From: Arthrobotrys musiformis
Taxonomy: Eukaryota; Ascomycota; Orbiliomycetes; Orbiliales; Orbiliaceae
Reading direction: 5' to 3'
Length of the DNA: 64,000 bases
Assembly: GCA_036971715.1 (NCBI GenBank)
Contig: JAVHJL010000009.1
Location: forward strand, 1,240,001-1,304,000
Part shown: piece after piece, positions 1-10,845 of the stretch
How positions within the stretch are numbered: the stretch's first letter is position 1
Layout: each line of letters starts with the position of its first letter
Translations under genes and position numbers: made by a program
The notes under the pieces: model-generated
Database searches by the model: none
What the model was told of the DNA's origin: nothing
Seen by the model: the letters and a program-made list of their open reading frames with translations, nothing else

Positions 1-900
1 GATTCCGAAAGTGCGCCAGGGACTGGCACATGAGAACGCCACAACTTCCCAAACAGTCGATATTGTCAAAGTCGGAACTTCCCCCCGTGCATGTACATAC
101 AAAAACCATAAAACCACATACATACAATTTACAATTATTATTACTCCTATTATCATCATACTTTTCACTCCGTTTTCAAAAGCACCTATCCCCGATTCCC
201 CCCAAGCGGACCCGCCTGCACCCGTCCCGTGCCAGGGGCGTAGTTTAAGCTTAACCATCACAAAAAAATACGCGAAGAAACACTCGATCGAGTGCGCCTC
301 CTTGTTTCAAGCCCCCTCAAAGTTCTAAACCCAGAAACCAAACATACATAAATACCCTTCGGATATCGACGTAACGTGCATACATAACCTTCACAAATAC
401 ATCATACATACCCACCTCACCCAAAAGTCGTGCCCCCCCCTGCCCCCATCATCTTCCACATGAACTGTAATGAACATAAAATGGAATGCGCATTGCATAT
501 GCACCCTCTAATAGCTCGCACACACAAAAAAAAACAACTTTCCACATCTATTATCCGCCCGATATAGGCAACTATATCCTTTTACTAGACTAGGTGAATG
601 TATGATGATGTAGGGGCTCCTGTACAACTTGCATCAAATCAAAAATCAAATGTTTTTTAAAGTTTAAAAAATTGAGAAAATGAGTTTTGAAGGATTCAAA
701 AAGTCGATGCATGGCTAAGCTATATTGTTTTTTCGTAATTCCATCTGCATTATCATGTATCACACCCAGCACACAACAAGAAAAAAACAAGTGAAGAATC
801 CTATACAAGAAAAAAAAAGCCACACCGGCCTAACCCCTCCTTACTTTCCCAAATCCTCAATACCGCCTTAATGTATGTTTTTTTTATAAACCTTAAAAGT
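1..900. other. Non-coding stretch downstream of AP-1 beta
   Basis: No gene could be supported here. The sequence is A/C-rich and then A/T-rich, with short open frames that lack codon structure or recognisable motifs. It probably holds the 3' UTR and terminator of the adaptin gene that ends at 901, plus spacer. Confidence 0.5.
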
Positions 901-3829
901 TTAAAATAATCCAAGAATATCCTCATTCTTCATCTGCGGCTTCTGCTGTCCTTGCTGAGACGGCGGTGGGCTCGTCGTTCCTCCCAAATTCATACCGCCA
1001 AATCCTCCCAAAATATCCAAATCGGATCCACCACTTCCAGTATTATTCTGCTGCACGCTACCATCACTGCCAAAAACGCCCAGGAGATCGTCCAAGTTGT
1101 TGGCAGGTTGCTGAATACCGCCGGGATTCGCGGATAATCCCGAAATGGGACTCGCGACTCTACTAGTCTCTGCTGAGTCTGCTGCTCCGAACGGATCGTT
1201 CGATGGTGTGGATGCGCTCGCCGGCGCCCCGCCGTCGAAATCGATGTCTAACAGGTTCTCCACATTTGTGACTTTGCCGCCTGATACGGCCGCGGCTGCT
1301 TGAATTGGGTTTTCGCGCGCGTTTTGTTGTGCTTCCCTGTTAATTTCGGAGAAATATTTGTGTTAATATCCGTATCTTTAATGGGAATTATTCTCGAGAT
1401 GGAGAGATAGGAAAAACTCAAGAAAATCGAAATTGAGGGGTGATTATGCTTACTCCAATGCTTTCTTTTGCAGGGCATCTGCACCCGTCCTTCCATGTCC
1501 AACAAATGTCTCTGGCGGCTTGTGGTACACCGATGCGAGCGTGGAAATTTCCGAAAGTAGTTGTTCCAACAGTCCGGGTGGTAACGACTTGATAGTCGAG
1601 GTAATTGGTGGCTTGTCCGCAAGAATGATCGTCTAATTTTTATCCCGTGTCTGTTAGTTTTATCCCATATGGAATAGGTTGGCTAAACCGGTTGCAAAAT
1701 ACCTTCGCCAAAGCCGGGTCGTTCGACAACAATCTCCAGTAGATGAACGCCCGATCTCTCAAATCCGGGTTGTCGCTCTTGGTAGTCACGGTTTGTAAGA
1801 CCTTCTGAACCAACGCTTGTGTTTGGGGTTTCTTCAGGAACAACTTGACACCGGCGGTCAAGAGTTGGAGTTGCACTTGTGTCTCCTCCTCCTCTAAACT
1901 ATCGATGAATGTTGATAGGATTTCGTCCGCATTGTTGATCTTTTCGGCATATTCTCCCACAATCCATATTAATGATCCTCGTGCGCCGGGCTCGTCGAGC
2001 TCGTCGAGGGATTGGCAAAGTTGAGGTATTATGCCCTCATAGCCGGGATATTTCCTCAGAATGTCCTGTTCGCAAGTTAGCGAACCAAAACCCCAGTCGC
2101 TATAGGGCATGAAAAGGGCATGAGGAAGAAACATACCTTGATAACAACAATAGCCTCTTGAACCACATAGTTCACCTTCGTATTGATCAAATCCATAAGA
2201 ACGTTCACACACTTATCCTTCGCACTCTCGATCTTAATCGCGCACTGCCCGATAGCCTTGACCGCTCTCCTTACAAAATCCATATCAACTTCCAATGCAT
2301 ACTCCTTAAGCTCCATTAGGAGTTGGTCCACATTCGAATCGTTTGCTATCCGAATCATGATTTCGAGTTTTTCGAGCTTGACGTACGGCGGATCGTTGAA
2401 TTTGCAGAAGAAGACTCGCATTTCCTTGGAGAGAATGTCCGGTTGCTTTTGGAGGAGGAGGTTGATGTTTCGGAGGGCGACGTATTGAACTTCGGGGGCG
2501 GAAGAAAGAAGAGTGACTGTTCCATAGTAGTCAATATATCAATTCCAAACTCTATCGTAGATGATGCGACGAGCATACCGAGTGGTGGAGCCATTTTCCT
2601 CATATATGTCTTGACGACCTCGTAATTCAACCCCTTCATATGCGCAAAGACAACCTTGATAGCAGAGATGACGACACTAGGGTTCACGTGCTGGAACTGT
2701 GGAACGACTCTCTCGCAAATATGTTCCATCTCCTTAAGATCCGAAGTCCGGTATTCGGCCAGTTGTGTTAAGATCGTGATCCGACCCCATCTATATGTGC
2801 CCCCATTAGCACTCCGCAAAACACTTCGTGGGTTGCGATAAAATACTCACTCAGTACACTCATTCAGCGCCAACAGCAGCTTCTTCAAAACCGCCGGCGT
2901 GATAGCCAATGCCCCAGTCTCAGGAGCCGAATGCATAATCTCCGCCAGTGCCGTTACGGAATTCGCAACAACCATCGGATTCGAGTCTGCGATCATTTCC
3001 TGCAGTTGCTCTAGGAACCCATTTTCGAGACAGAGTTGAGGGTTTAGATCGAACAACTTCGCTACACATATCGCAGCCGTTTTTCGTACGTAAGGGCTTT
3101 CATCCTGTAGTCCTCCCGCATTAGGAGGCCCGCCTCGAATCTCAAAACTAGAGCCGAGAGCATACCTTCAACGTCTTTCTTAACGGCTCCTCCATATAAT
3201 CCACCATTTTATCCACTCTAATACACCCCATAGTTCGTATCGCCAGCGCCCTCACTAGCGGGTTCGGGTCCTCCGAGTCCTAAATCGCACCACATCAGCC
3301 CCCCTCCTTTCCCGTCCACTGCCTTTTTATAACGCCGCGTTTGCATACCTGAACAAAAGTATTAACCGCCAAAATACAAAGATCCGGATGACTCTTCGCG
3401 TAATTCATCAGATATAGATATACGAGCTTCTTCTGGTCGAGGTCCGGGGTGGCGATATTCTTCAGTACGTCTGGGAACAGCGCCGAGACGTCCTTCCCGA
3501 GGGTCATGGCCATGATTGTTCGTTGGATTGCATCTTTTCTGTTGATACCGGCATGACGAGTTAATTAAAATGCCTTTAATTTGAAGCGTTTGGAATATCT
3601 ATTGAAAGATGGTTTGCAATATCGTGGGTATAGGTGGGGGGAGTGTACCTTTCGTGGGCGTATTGGGATACCTATACGTAACAAACATACTTGTTAGCTC
3701 GCTCTCTAAAAGCTTCTGCTACAAATGAAAAAAGAGAAGAGGAAATAATACCAATCCACTTCGTAATTCGAATGTTTCTCCTTTCCTAGGAACCTGAAAT
3801 ACGTTCCTAATACGATTGACTGCCATCAT
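901..3829 (-). CDS. APL2: AP-1 complex subunit beta (beta-adaptin)
   Basis: Large beta subunit of the clathrin adaptor AP-1, which sorts cargo between the trans-Golgi and endosomes. Ten exons on the minus strand: 3752-3829, 3649-3671, 3349-3538, 3166-3279, 2851-3104, 2579-2790, 2137-2516, 1703-2065, 1454-1632, 901-1336. They join in one frame to 742 aa. The HEAT-repeat trunk is seen directly: IMAMTLGKDVSALFPDVLKN, then DLDQKKLVYLYLMNYAK, IRTMGCIRVDKMVDYMEEPL and ALRNINLLLQK. The C-terminal tail reads NLLDIDFDG and ends in a Gly/Ser/Gln-rich hinge finishing DILGLF. No large ear domain follows, as usual in fungal AP-1 beta of 700-750 aa. Two adjacent ATGs (3829 and 3826) compete as start. Exon 9 (3649-3671) is a 23-nt microexon coding VSQYAHE. 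AP-2 beta is the alternative; the NLLDIDFDG tail and near-identical N-terminal pattern favour AP-1. Confidence 0.93.
3649..3671 (-). other. 23-nt microexon of AP-1 beta
   Basis: Coding piece VSQYAHE plus part of an Arg codon. It is flanked by an AG acceptor (minus-strand ...TACGTATAG) and a GTACAC donor. Without it the conserved beta-adaptin N-terminus is out of frame. The Arg codon is completed by the first base of the next exon. Confidence 0.85.
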
Positions 3830-5240
3830 TGCACCTTCTGCCCGGCGAGAGCAGTTCGCAAGGCGGGTTTCCGCTTGGTGACCTCTGAGAAAAGGGGGGG
3901 CAGGGCTCTTTCGGTATCTAGAGAAGCGGTATTGAGTATTCGGAAGGTATCACGGGGTGGCGACGAAGGAGTCGTGAAGTGGGTTGAAAGCTGGTGGTAA
4001 GGAAGGTGGTTATGTGGCGTGGGATAAGTTGCACTTCTGGGAATCGAGACAGGTTGACAGGTGTGGTTCGCGAAGCTGGGCTGTTGGAGCTGGGAGAGCT
4101 CTATTGGTGCTGATTAGATTAGATTAGATCATGGCTGACCAAAAAATCCAACACACATAACTCAACTTCCGGCTTCTAGACTTCTAAGCTATGTCTTCTA
4201 CAGCAGTCTAGAGACCTGTGTTCGGATTACGAGCTGGGATACGAGATATCTAACCACTCCACATAGGGGTGTCCACTGTACTCGGGCAGCGGTTCGAATT
4301 ATACGGAATGGTATGCATATTAAAAAAGACTCGAATTTGGTATCTATTCACTGACACTATCGACGCGACAACAGGCGTCCCTCCCAAACCTACGACGCCT
4401 CTTCGCAAATGCAAGAACAGAGACCGAGGAGAGTTCCTATTCCAGATCTGCCGTGCGTCTTTACCTCTTTCTTTTATCATATATCACTCGTGAGACCGTA
4501 TTGCTAACAGAGAGAAAATGTGGAACGCAGTTTTGGAATTTGATACTCTTCGTGTCGTCTATCGCAGTGTTTAGTGTCGCTGCACAACGGATGTCCGGAA
4601 GGATTACTGGCGGTGGGGCCGGTGGCGGGAGATAGTGTTTACAGCGGCTCTTCATCGGTTGCTTCTATGTTTCATATATATATGTGATAGAGGCTTTAGT
4701 TGGGCTTCCGGTTTTTGGTCATAGCAACAAGGTCAAATATAAAACTCTTGCTCCCAAACCCTCATGATGTTGCGCGCAAACAAGCCGTTTTGTTAAAACT
4801 GGGAGAAATTTGGACTCGAGGCGCCAGACTAGTGAAAATCTTGGATCTTGCGGAGCTCCTGCCCATTTGGCTATGGGATGGCTAGTAAATTGTATCTATA
4901 GATATCTACTTCAACCGGGCCAACTATCGCTAGTCTCGGAACTATCGTCTGGTTTAGGGACCGGGCTCTATCCCCCTTCGAGTCTAATCCTCCCTGTATT
5001 GATTCTTCCAAGGGGAGGGGCCTCGTCATACGACCCGCTCGCTGACCTCTGCAGCTTCTGGGTTCCAGGCCTGTCTCTATTGTATATGCACTCCCAATGC
5101 CTCCTCCCGGTCTCCATACAATAACCCCAATCAAACCCGAGAGTCTAGTTTTGCAGTGGTTGAACTACCATATACTTCGCGCACGGGAATCCCAGCTTCC
5201 TCAAAACCCGCGAGCATATCTCAACACCCAATAGCCCCTC
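3830..5240. other. Spacer between AP-1 beta promoter and VPS51 3' end
   Basis: About 1.4 kb with no supported gene. It contains a short (TTAGA)n-like run near 4113-4130 and scattered short open frames without motifs. It should hold the AP-1 beta promoter (minus strand, upstream of 3829) and the 3' UTR of VPS51. Confidence 0.5.
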
Positions 5241-6174
5241 TCACCGTTCACTCAAAACTCCCTCCCCCTTCTCCAAAAGCCCCTTGACCTCCCCTTCAAC
5301 CCCCTTCCACCGCCCAACATACCCCTTCACAACCTCCCACTCTTTCACAGCCTCTTCCCTCTTCCCAGCCTTCACCAGTTTCTCCATCCTCTCCGGTGTC
5401 TCCATGATGTACCTCACCGCCTCCTGTTTCTTCCTCAACCTCTCCTTCCTCATTGCTTCAGGCGTAGTAGAAGGATCATGAGCATGTACATTCTCAACCA
5501 GCGATGATGAAACAGAAGCAATATGCGATATAGCCGGTAATAACGTCGTCGTAGCTGGTGATAACGGTTCCATATTCGACCTCATCTAATAAATTAACCA
5601 CCATTAAATCAACCACCATACAAATCTAATCGGAACGGGAGGAAGGAAGGCATACACTGCGAATAGTATCCGTAGCCGCGATTAATTTGTTATAATTATC
5701 ATACACCAAACTCTTTCGCTCCCCATCGAATCCTCGGATATCATGCACCAGCCCGTTTTCGACTTTTAATAGTGCTTTCACGCCTTGCGTGGCGACTAAT
5801 TTGTCCACGCAGCCCTTGGCGTCGAACTCCGGTCCGTCGAGCTCGGATGCAGGAAGGAGCGCGGAGTAGCTATCCGCGACAATGGTGCTCCCGGCGTCTA
5901 CATCACCCGCAGAGGGGGCAACCCCAGGATTCGGCGACTCCTCATCCCGTCGTTTTAGACCGTAAAACTCTCGAAGCGCGGAACGGTTACGGCGGGCAGT
6001 GGCGCCGGGTTGGCGGATTGAGTTGCCGGCTAGGGGTGTGCTCGCGTGGGATGGGAGAGAGGCGAGGGAGTGTAATGAGTCGGAGGAGAGGCGGGAGTGA
6101 GCTACCGATGAGTCCAGCGAGGGGCGGGAGGAGGTTGGCGGGGAGTTTATGGAGATTGTGGGGGTTGAGGTCAT
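5241..6174 (-). CDS. VPS51: GARP complex subunit Vps51
   Basis: Subunit of the Golgi-associated retrograde protein complex, which tethers endosome-derived vesicles to the trans-Golgi network. Two exons (5656-6174 and 5241-5585), with a 70-nt intron carrying GTATGC and TTAG ends, give 287 aa. The N-terminal 75 residues are Ser/Pro-rich and disordered. The conserved Vps51 core follows: RNRSALREFYGLK, then DAKGCVDKLVATQGVKALLK, GLVHDIRGFDGERKSLVYDN and YNKLIAATDTIRSM. A charged helical C-terminus (RKERLRKKQEAVRYI, ERMEKLVKAGKREEAVKEW) is consistent with the coiled coil used for complex assembly. Length matches other filamentous fungi, where Vps51 is much shorter than the animal protein. The gene lies tail-to-head with AP-1 beta, another TGN/endosome factor, but a shared promoter is not implied. 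Confidence 0.9.
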
Positions 6175-6732
6175 CGTTGGTGTTGATGTGGTCTCTTTTG
6201 CGGTGTGTCGCGGTTGTAAGCTGCGCGGGTTGGGAGCTTGAGCTTGGGAGCTACAGCTACTTAAGCTCTTGACCTACACATAATCCAAGAATACAACGAC
6301 AAAGCATCTTACAGCGCTATCGGCTTCAGAAAACTATTACTTGGAAAGAGTAAGATATCACGATAAATTGATCTTGAAAAAGTGAAGGAATGAATGATAA
6401 TGTGTATTCGTTCTCATCAACGCCTATGAACATGCAAGGCAAGCTAGACTACACCCACATGTCGCAAACAAGTTTCATGCTTTCAAATACATCAAAGACT
6501 GCCATTAGACAGAAAAAAAAGTAAGAAAAGATACAAATGCCCTTTCTCGAGGAAACGAGGCTAACCAATGACTAAGGTATCCCAAATAAACACCGTGTAT
6601 TTACACCATACGAGATGCTGCGAAAAGAGTCACATATGAAAAACCAAAAACATAGGAGGTAGGTATGATAGAGGGGTCAGGTGGGGGTATGATGATAATG
6701 ATGGAGATGAAGTATGGAGATCGATAGAGGGC
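6175..6732. other. Spacer: VPS51 promoter and BCS1-like 3' region
   Basis: No coding feature seen. Roughly 560 bp separates the stop of the Bcs1-like gene (6733) from the VPS51 start (6174, reading leftward), so it must hold the VPS51 promoter and the upstream gene's terminator. Confidence 0.5.
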
Positions 6733-8814
6733 TTATGCGGTTGGTTCGGTTGGTCGGCTTGCTGGTCTGCTAGTTTCAACATCCGACCAATCTCCCTCCT
6801 CGCTCTTCTTGCTCTTGCTATCGTCTGTAGCTTCGGCCTTGGTGTCGGGAATGATCGTCTCCTTAGACTCGTAAATCGCAGTTTCCTTAGCCTCTGCGTC
6901 GTCGCTGGCCTTTTCCTTCTCGGCGGTCTCTCCCTCTTCCTTCTTCTCTTCATCCTCTTCGGTAATGCCTTCGAGGAAGTCTTTGCTGGGCCGCTTCTTC
7001 CTGCTGCTGCTGTAGTCCTCGCTCTCGTCGTCGCTATCACCGAAAGCCGGAATCTTCAACTGCTTCCTCTGCTTCAACCATCTCTGGCGACGCTGAAGGA
7101 ACTTGGCGCGCTTCCTCTTCTCTTTCTCCTCGGCCTTCTTAATGTTGTCGAGCTGAACACCGAGCCATTCTGGAAGTTCATCGATAGCGAGCTTGGGGTC
7201 TCTCTTTCGTGGCAACAAGAAATTCTGAACCTCGGCGGGAGTGAAAGTAGCTTCGGGGACCATGTTAGCGAACTGCTTAGCTAGCTCTTCGATTTCCTGC
7301 TTGTGGGTTGCCTCTGCAGCGATTTCCTTCTCGGTCTTCTTCTTCTCTGCTTCAAGAGCAAGGGATGAGACGTTCTGCTTCTTGCCGGAATACAACTGGA
7401 TGAAGATCTGTTCCAAAACCTCATGGTTCGCTCGTCCAAATTCGATTTCCATGTCAACTCTGCCTGGCCTGATTAGAGCGCCGTCCAAGGATTCTCGTCG
7501 ATTGGTGGTCATGATGAGAACACGGCCTTCAGCTGAACCAACACCGTCGATGGCATTCAAAAGTCCGGAGAGGGAGACGTTAGATGGTCGCCGGGTATTC
7601 TGCCCCCGGTTGAGAACTTTATCAACTTCCTCGTCATCTTCAGAGTCGACGTCCTCATCGTGGTTCATGCCGTATCCGTAATCTCTGTCGACGTTTGCGG
7701 AGTCAACGTCTTCCAACAAGACGATGGCGCGGGGAGGGAGGGACATAAAGAGTTCTTGAACATAGTTATCGTGAAGATTCTGGGAACCGAGGGAGAGAAT
7801 GAACAGCTTCAAGTTGAAGGCACCAGCGATAGCAGTTGTCAAAGAGGTTTTGCCAGTTCCGGGAAGACCGTAAAAGAGGTATCCACGACGGTATGGGAGA
7901 CCTTGCTCCTGGTACCAAGCCTTTGTCTTTGGGCTCAAATACTCAGCGATGTCGGTAAGGAGACGGTTCTTGTCCTTGAAGGTCATGACAACGGAGTCAA
8001 GGGAACGGATCGGACGAGTTTGGGAAGCGGACCAACGCATATCATAGGTGTCACAGGTGTGGAGAACGGTCTTGTACTGCTGTTGCTTCATGAAGAGGAC
8101 ACGGCAGTGGGCGAGGAAGCGGCGGAGAGCGTGTGGGTTTCGACCAACAGTCCAAATATCGACAGTTTCATCATCAGCACGAGCACCCATACCATTGTTG
8201 TTGTGAGTTGGAGTGTGCTCGATGGTTCGTTCAATGATGAAAAGAGTCTTTTCGAAGAAGAAGTAGTGCTTCTTTGCGGATGCCGGGATGAATTTGAGCT
8301 TCGGGCCGTATTCGTCTGTTTGGACGTATTCACTGTCCGGTCGATTGATACCCTTGAATGTAGCCCCGTCGTAGAACATGGCCTTGTGCTTGCGTGGAAT
8401 TGTATCCTGCTGGGTGCTCACGTGGAAGAGACGAGAGTCTGTGGAGATCTCGTTTCTGGAGAGGTATTCCATAACATAATCGAAAGATTCATCATTGGAC
8501 CGAATGTGAGCTTTGGAGAGAAAGTAGGCGGCAAAGAAGTTCATGGCCTGGTAAACCAGGCCAAGGAAGAAGGCGTAAAGGCCGGTGAATGAGTTGAAGA
8601 TGGTGAGAAGCATGCCAATAGTGATAAGCATGGAAGAATCGATTCCATATTGATCAAGCAGACGTTTCACCATCTCTGCTCCCGGGATAGAAGCGAGAGC
8701 TTCATCACTTTGGACGGGTTGACCGCCAGCCCCGAGGGGAATTTGATTGTAGAGGCCCGCATTGAGAGCCATGGTTGTAGGATCCCCACCGAGACCCGGC
8801 GGGAAAAATAGCAT
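6733..8814 (-). CDS. BCS1: Bcs1-type mitochondrial AAA chaperone
   Basis: Uninterrupted 693-aa frame. Bcs1 is the inner-membrane AAA ATPase that translocates the folded Rieske protein for complex III assembly; fungi also carry several Bcs1-like paralogues. A hydrophobic stretch at about residues 60-100 (LITIGMLLTIFNSFTGLYAF) fits the membrane anchor. The Bcs1-specific N-domain follows, then Walker A GLPGTGKTSL near 320, Walker B IVLLEDVDSA near 366, and sensor/arginine-finger region LIRPGRVDMEIEFG. The final 190 residues are a charged tail rich in Lys/Glu (KKAEEKEKRKRAKFLQRRQR, acidic Ser patches), well beyond the roughly 450-aa yeast enzyme. This points to a fungal Bcs1-like paralogue rather than the strict orthologue. 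An in-frame second Met at 8772 is an alternative start. A long open frame exists on the opposite strand but is a shadow. Confidence 0.85.
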   Translation of the reverse strand: MLFFPPGLGGDPTTMALNAGLYNQIPLGAGGQPVQSDEALASIPGAEMVKRLLDQYGIDSSMLITIGMLLTIFNSFTGLYAFFLGLVYQAMNFFAAYFLSKAHIRSNDESFDYVMEYLSRNEISTDSRLFHVSTQQDTIPRKHKAMFYDGATFKGINRPDSEYVQTDEYGPKLKFIPASAKKHYFFFEKTLFIIERTIEHTPTHNNNGMGARADDETVDIWTVGRNPHALRRFLAHCRVLFMKQQQYKTVLHTCDTYDMRWSASQTRPIRSLDSVVMTFKDKNRLLTDIAEYLSPKTKAWYQEQGLPYRRGYLFYGLPGTGKTSLTTAIAGAFNLKLFILSLGSQNLHDNYVQELFMSLPPRAIVLLEDVDSANVDRDYGYGMNHDEDVDSEDDEEVDKVLNRGQNTRRPSNVSLSGLLNAIDGVGSAEGRVLIMTTNRRESLDGALIRPGRVDMEIEFGRANHEVLEQIFIQLYSGKKQNVSSLALEAEKKKTEKEIAAEATHKQEIEELAKQFANMVPEATFTPAEVQNFLLPRKRDPKLAIDELPEWLGVQLDNIKKAEEKEKRKRAKFLQRRQRWLKQRKQLKIPAFGDSDDESEDYSSSRKKRPSKDFLEGITEEDEEKKEEGETAEKEKASDDAEAKETAIYESKETIIPDTKAEATDDSKSKKSEEGDWSDVETSRPASRPTEPTA

Positions 8815-9006
8815 ACCGAGGTGGGATGTGTGATTTGGATGATTGAAGTGACGTGATGAGAAGAAATAGAGGAGAAAGAGCTTGATATGCTAGGTGCCAG
8901 ATATGGCCAGGTTTTAAACGTTTCTGAGGGTGTTGAGAGAGCAAATTTGGTGTGGCGAATGGCGACGGGCGACGGAGAGATATTCACGGGGTCGATATCC
9001 AAAAAT

Positions 9007-9099
9007 CTGTAGATGGCAAGTACAGCCAGTTAAATATTTTTCCACAGAATGAATTGGGCAGGAAGGATCCAAGCTATAGGGGAGAGCTATGTGTCTTAC
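9007..9099 (-). other. Possible 5'-UTR intron of the Bcs1-like gene
   Basis: On the minus strand, about 190 nt upstream of the start codon, a GTAAGA donor (9094-9099) and a CTACAG acceptor (9007-9012) lie 93 nt apart, the usual intron length here. No coding sense is lost by splicing it, so if real it lies in the leader. RNA evidence is absent. Confidence 0.35.
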
Positions 9100-10590
9100 T
9101 GTGTAGGTGAATCCTTGCAACAGGGAACGGGGACAAGGAAGTGTGTAGGCAAAGGACGTTCAATTCGAATTATAACGTCAAGAGCCGAAGTGTAAGCTTC
9201 GTTATGGCTGGTTTGCTAATGAAATACCACTTCGAAATCTAACCCTTTGATGTCGTATTTCAACAATGACGACAATGATGATAATGATAGTGGTGATGAT
9301 ATGGGAGAAGAAGACGAGAAGGTGGAGAGAAGGGAGGTGGAGGTTGTTAAATAGAAGTTGACATTAGCTGTGTTAGTGGGAGCAGTTGCGGTTCAGTTGC
9401 ATTTGCAGTTAGTGGTGATAGCTTGTGGGAGGTCCAGGCCTGCTTACACTACACCACACTACAGAGGACACCATGGATACACCAGACCTACACTATACTA
9501 CATCAACCCGGGTGCAAGACTAGTGCATCAATACACTCTGCAGACACCCAAATCGGCCTTCCAATGCACCTTTGAAAGAGAGAGCGAAGGGTGTTGGTAG
9601 TCTTGACGCTATTCATGTAGTCATATCTGATCGGGACAGATTCGATTCAGACTGGTGGTGTGCCTTAATCGAGTGCCCAAGCTCCACTCCAAAACCGCAG
9701 ATTGACCGCATCAATATCGAAACAAAGAACAAAACCCCACCCGCCACCCCCCTGTCGGCTGACCCACGTCCATGTCCATGTCCCCTGGAAAGCCAAAATC
9801 TGACCGCTTATTCCCTTGAATTTCACTTCCATTTCTAGGTCTGTGACTCAAGTCGACAGGATGACGAGGGTGAAGACATGTCTTCCGCGTGTTTTAGTTG
9901 ATTATTTATTATATTAAAATCTAGTTCTGAGTAACAGCGGGATATAATCCACCTCCATTGTACACAGTACACAATAACTACCGGCTTAGGCTAGGTACAA
10001 GGCGTGATACAAGAACAATTTCATACTCTGTATACAACTGTATTGGAGTATTATGTAGAGTATGATCTTATTGATCGATCCGATTGTCGCGGTCGTCTGG
10101 CAGGGGTTCTCGTTCCATAATAGCACTCGAACTCCCACACACAATGTAACTTCAAGGGCCCATCCTGGTCCCAACTTTTTTTTTTTTTTGTTTCCTTGCT
10201 CGACCAGTGACTCTTTCTTTGGAGTTAATTTACGTTTTCAGCCTCGCAAGCCCCTCTCGCTTCCCTTTGTTAGAGAAAGTCGCCAATGCAAATGCAAGTG
10301 TAATATTATGTAGCTATAGTATCAGGCCTTAAAACCATGAATCGAAAATAGCATTGATCCGGAAGGACATTCCCGAAGCCTCGATATTGTCCATGTGAAG
10401 TCTGACATACTACTATGCATGTATTCTACTGAGTATGGCGGTTCGAGACGAGCTTCGGATCTTGCCGGGTGTTCTGTCCTGTGTTGTGTCCTGCGTTGCG
10501 CCTGCCATTGTTTGTATGTGTACCACCACGTGACCGGGTGTCTTTTGTCAACAACAACACGTCGTACTTCTCACGAGGACTCATCTCTCC
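9100..10590. other. Divergent intergenic region between BCS1-like and RAD54
   Basis: About 1.5 kb without a supported gene. A purine-rich GAT/GAC simple-sequence stretch (about 9260-9350) and a T12 run near 10176 are visible. It separates two divergently transcribed genes and should contain both promoters. Confidence 0.5.
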
Positions 10591-10596
10591 ACGCGT
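10591..10596. promoter_or_regulatory. MluI cell-cycle box (ACGCGT) upstream of RAD54
   Basis: A perfect ACGCGT palindrome lies 250 bp before the RAD54 start codon. In yeasts this element binds MBF (Mbp1-Swi6) and drives G1/S genes for replication and repair. One 6-mer can occur by chance; the link to an S-phase repair gene is what makes it notable. Confidence 0.4.
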
Positions 10597-10845
10597 TCAT
10601 TAGTTCCCTTTGGGATTCACATCAACACCAACCCCAAACACCACCTTGGCCCCTCCCTTCGAATTGCTGCCTCCATCCCGGAATCAATTGATTACCAATC
10701 AGCTATACCAATCAACTACCAGGCCTGTATATCCATATTTGGATACTCGTTCGACCTCACCGTTTTTACCTGATTACCTGCTGTTTGGACGGTTCGCCTG
10801 CTGTCTGCCTTCATCAATCGAAATCAATCAAACGGGCTGATCGCC

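Noticed and set aside
7660..8592. 310-codon open frame opposite the Bcs1-like gene
   Set aside because: It is an antisense shadow: the minus strand has intact AAA motifs and the plus-strand peptide has no recognisable domain.
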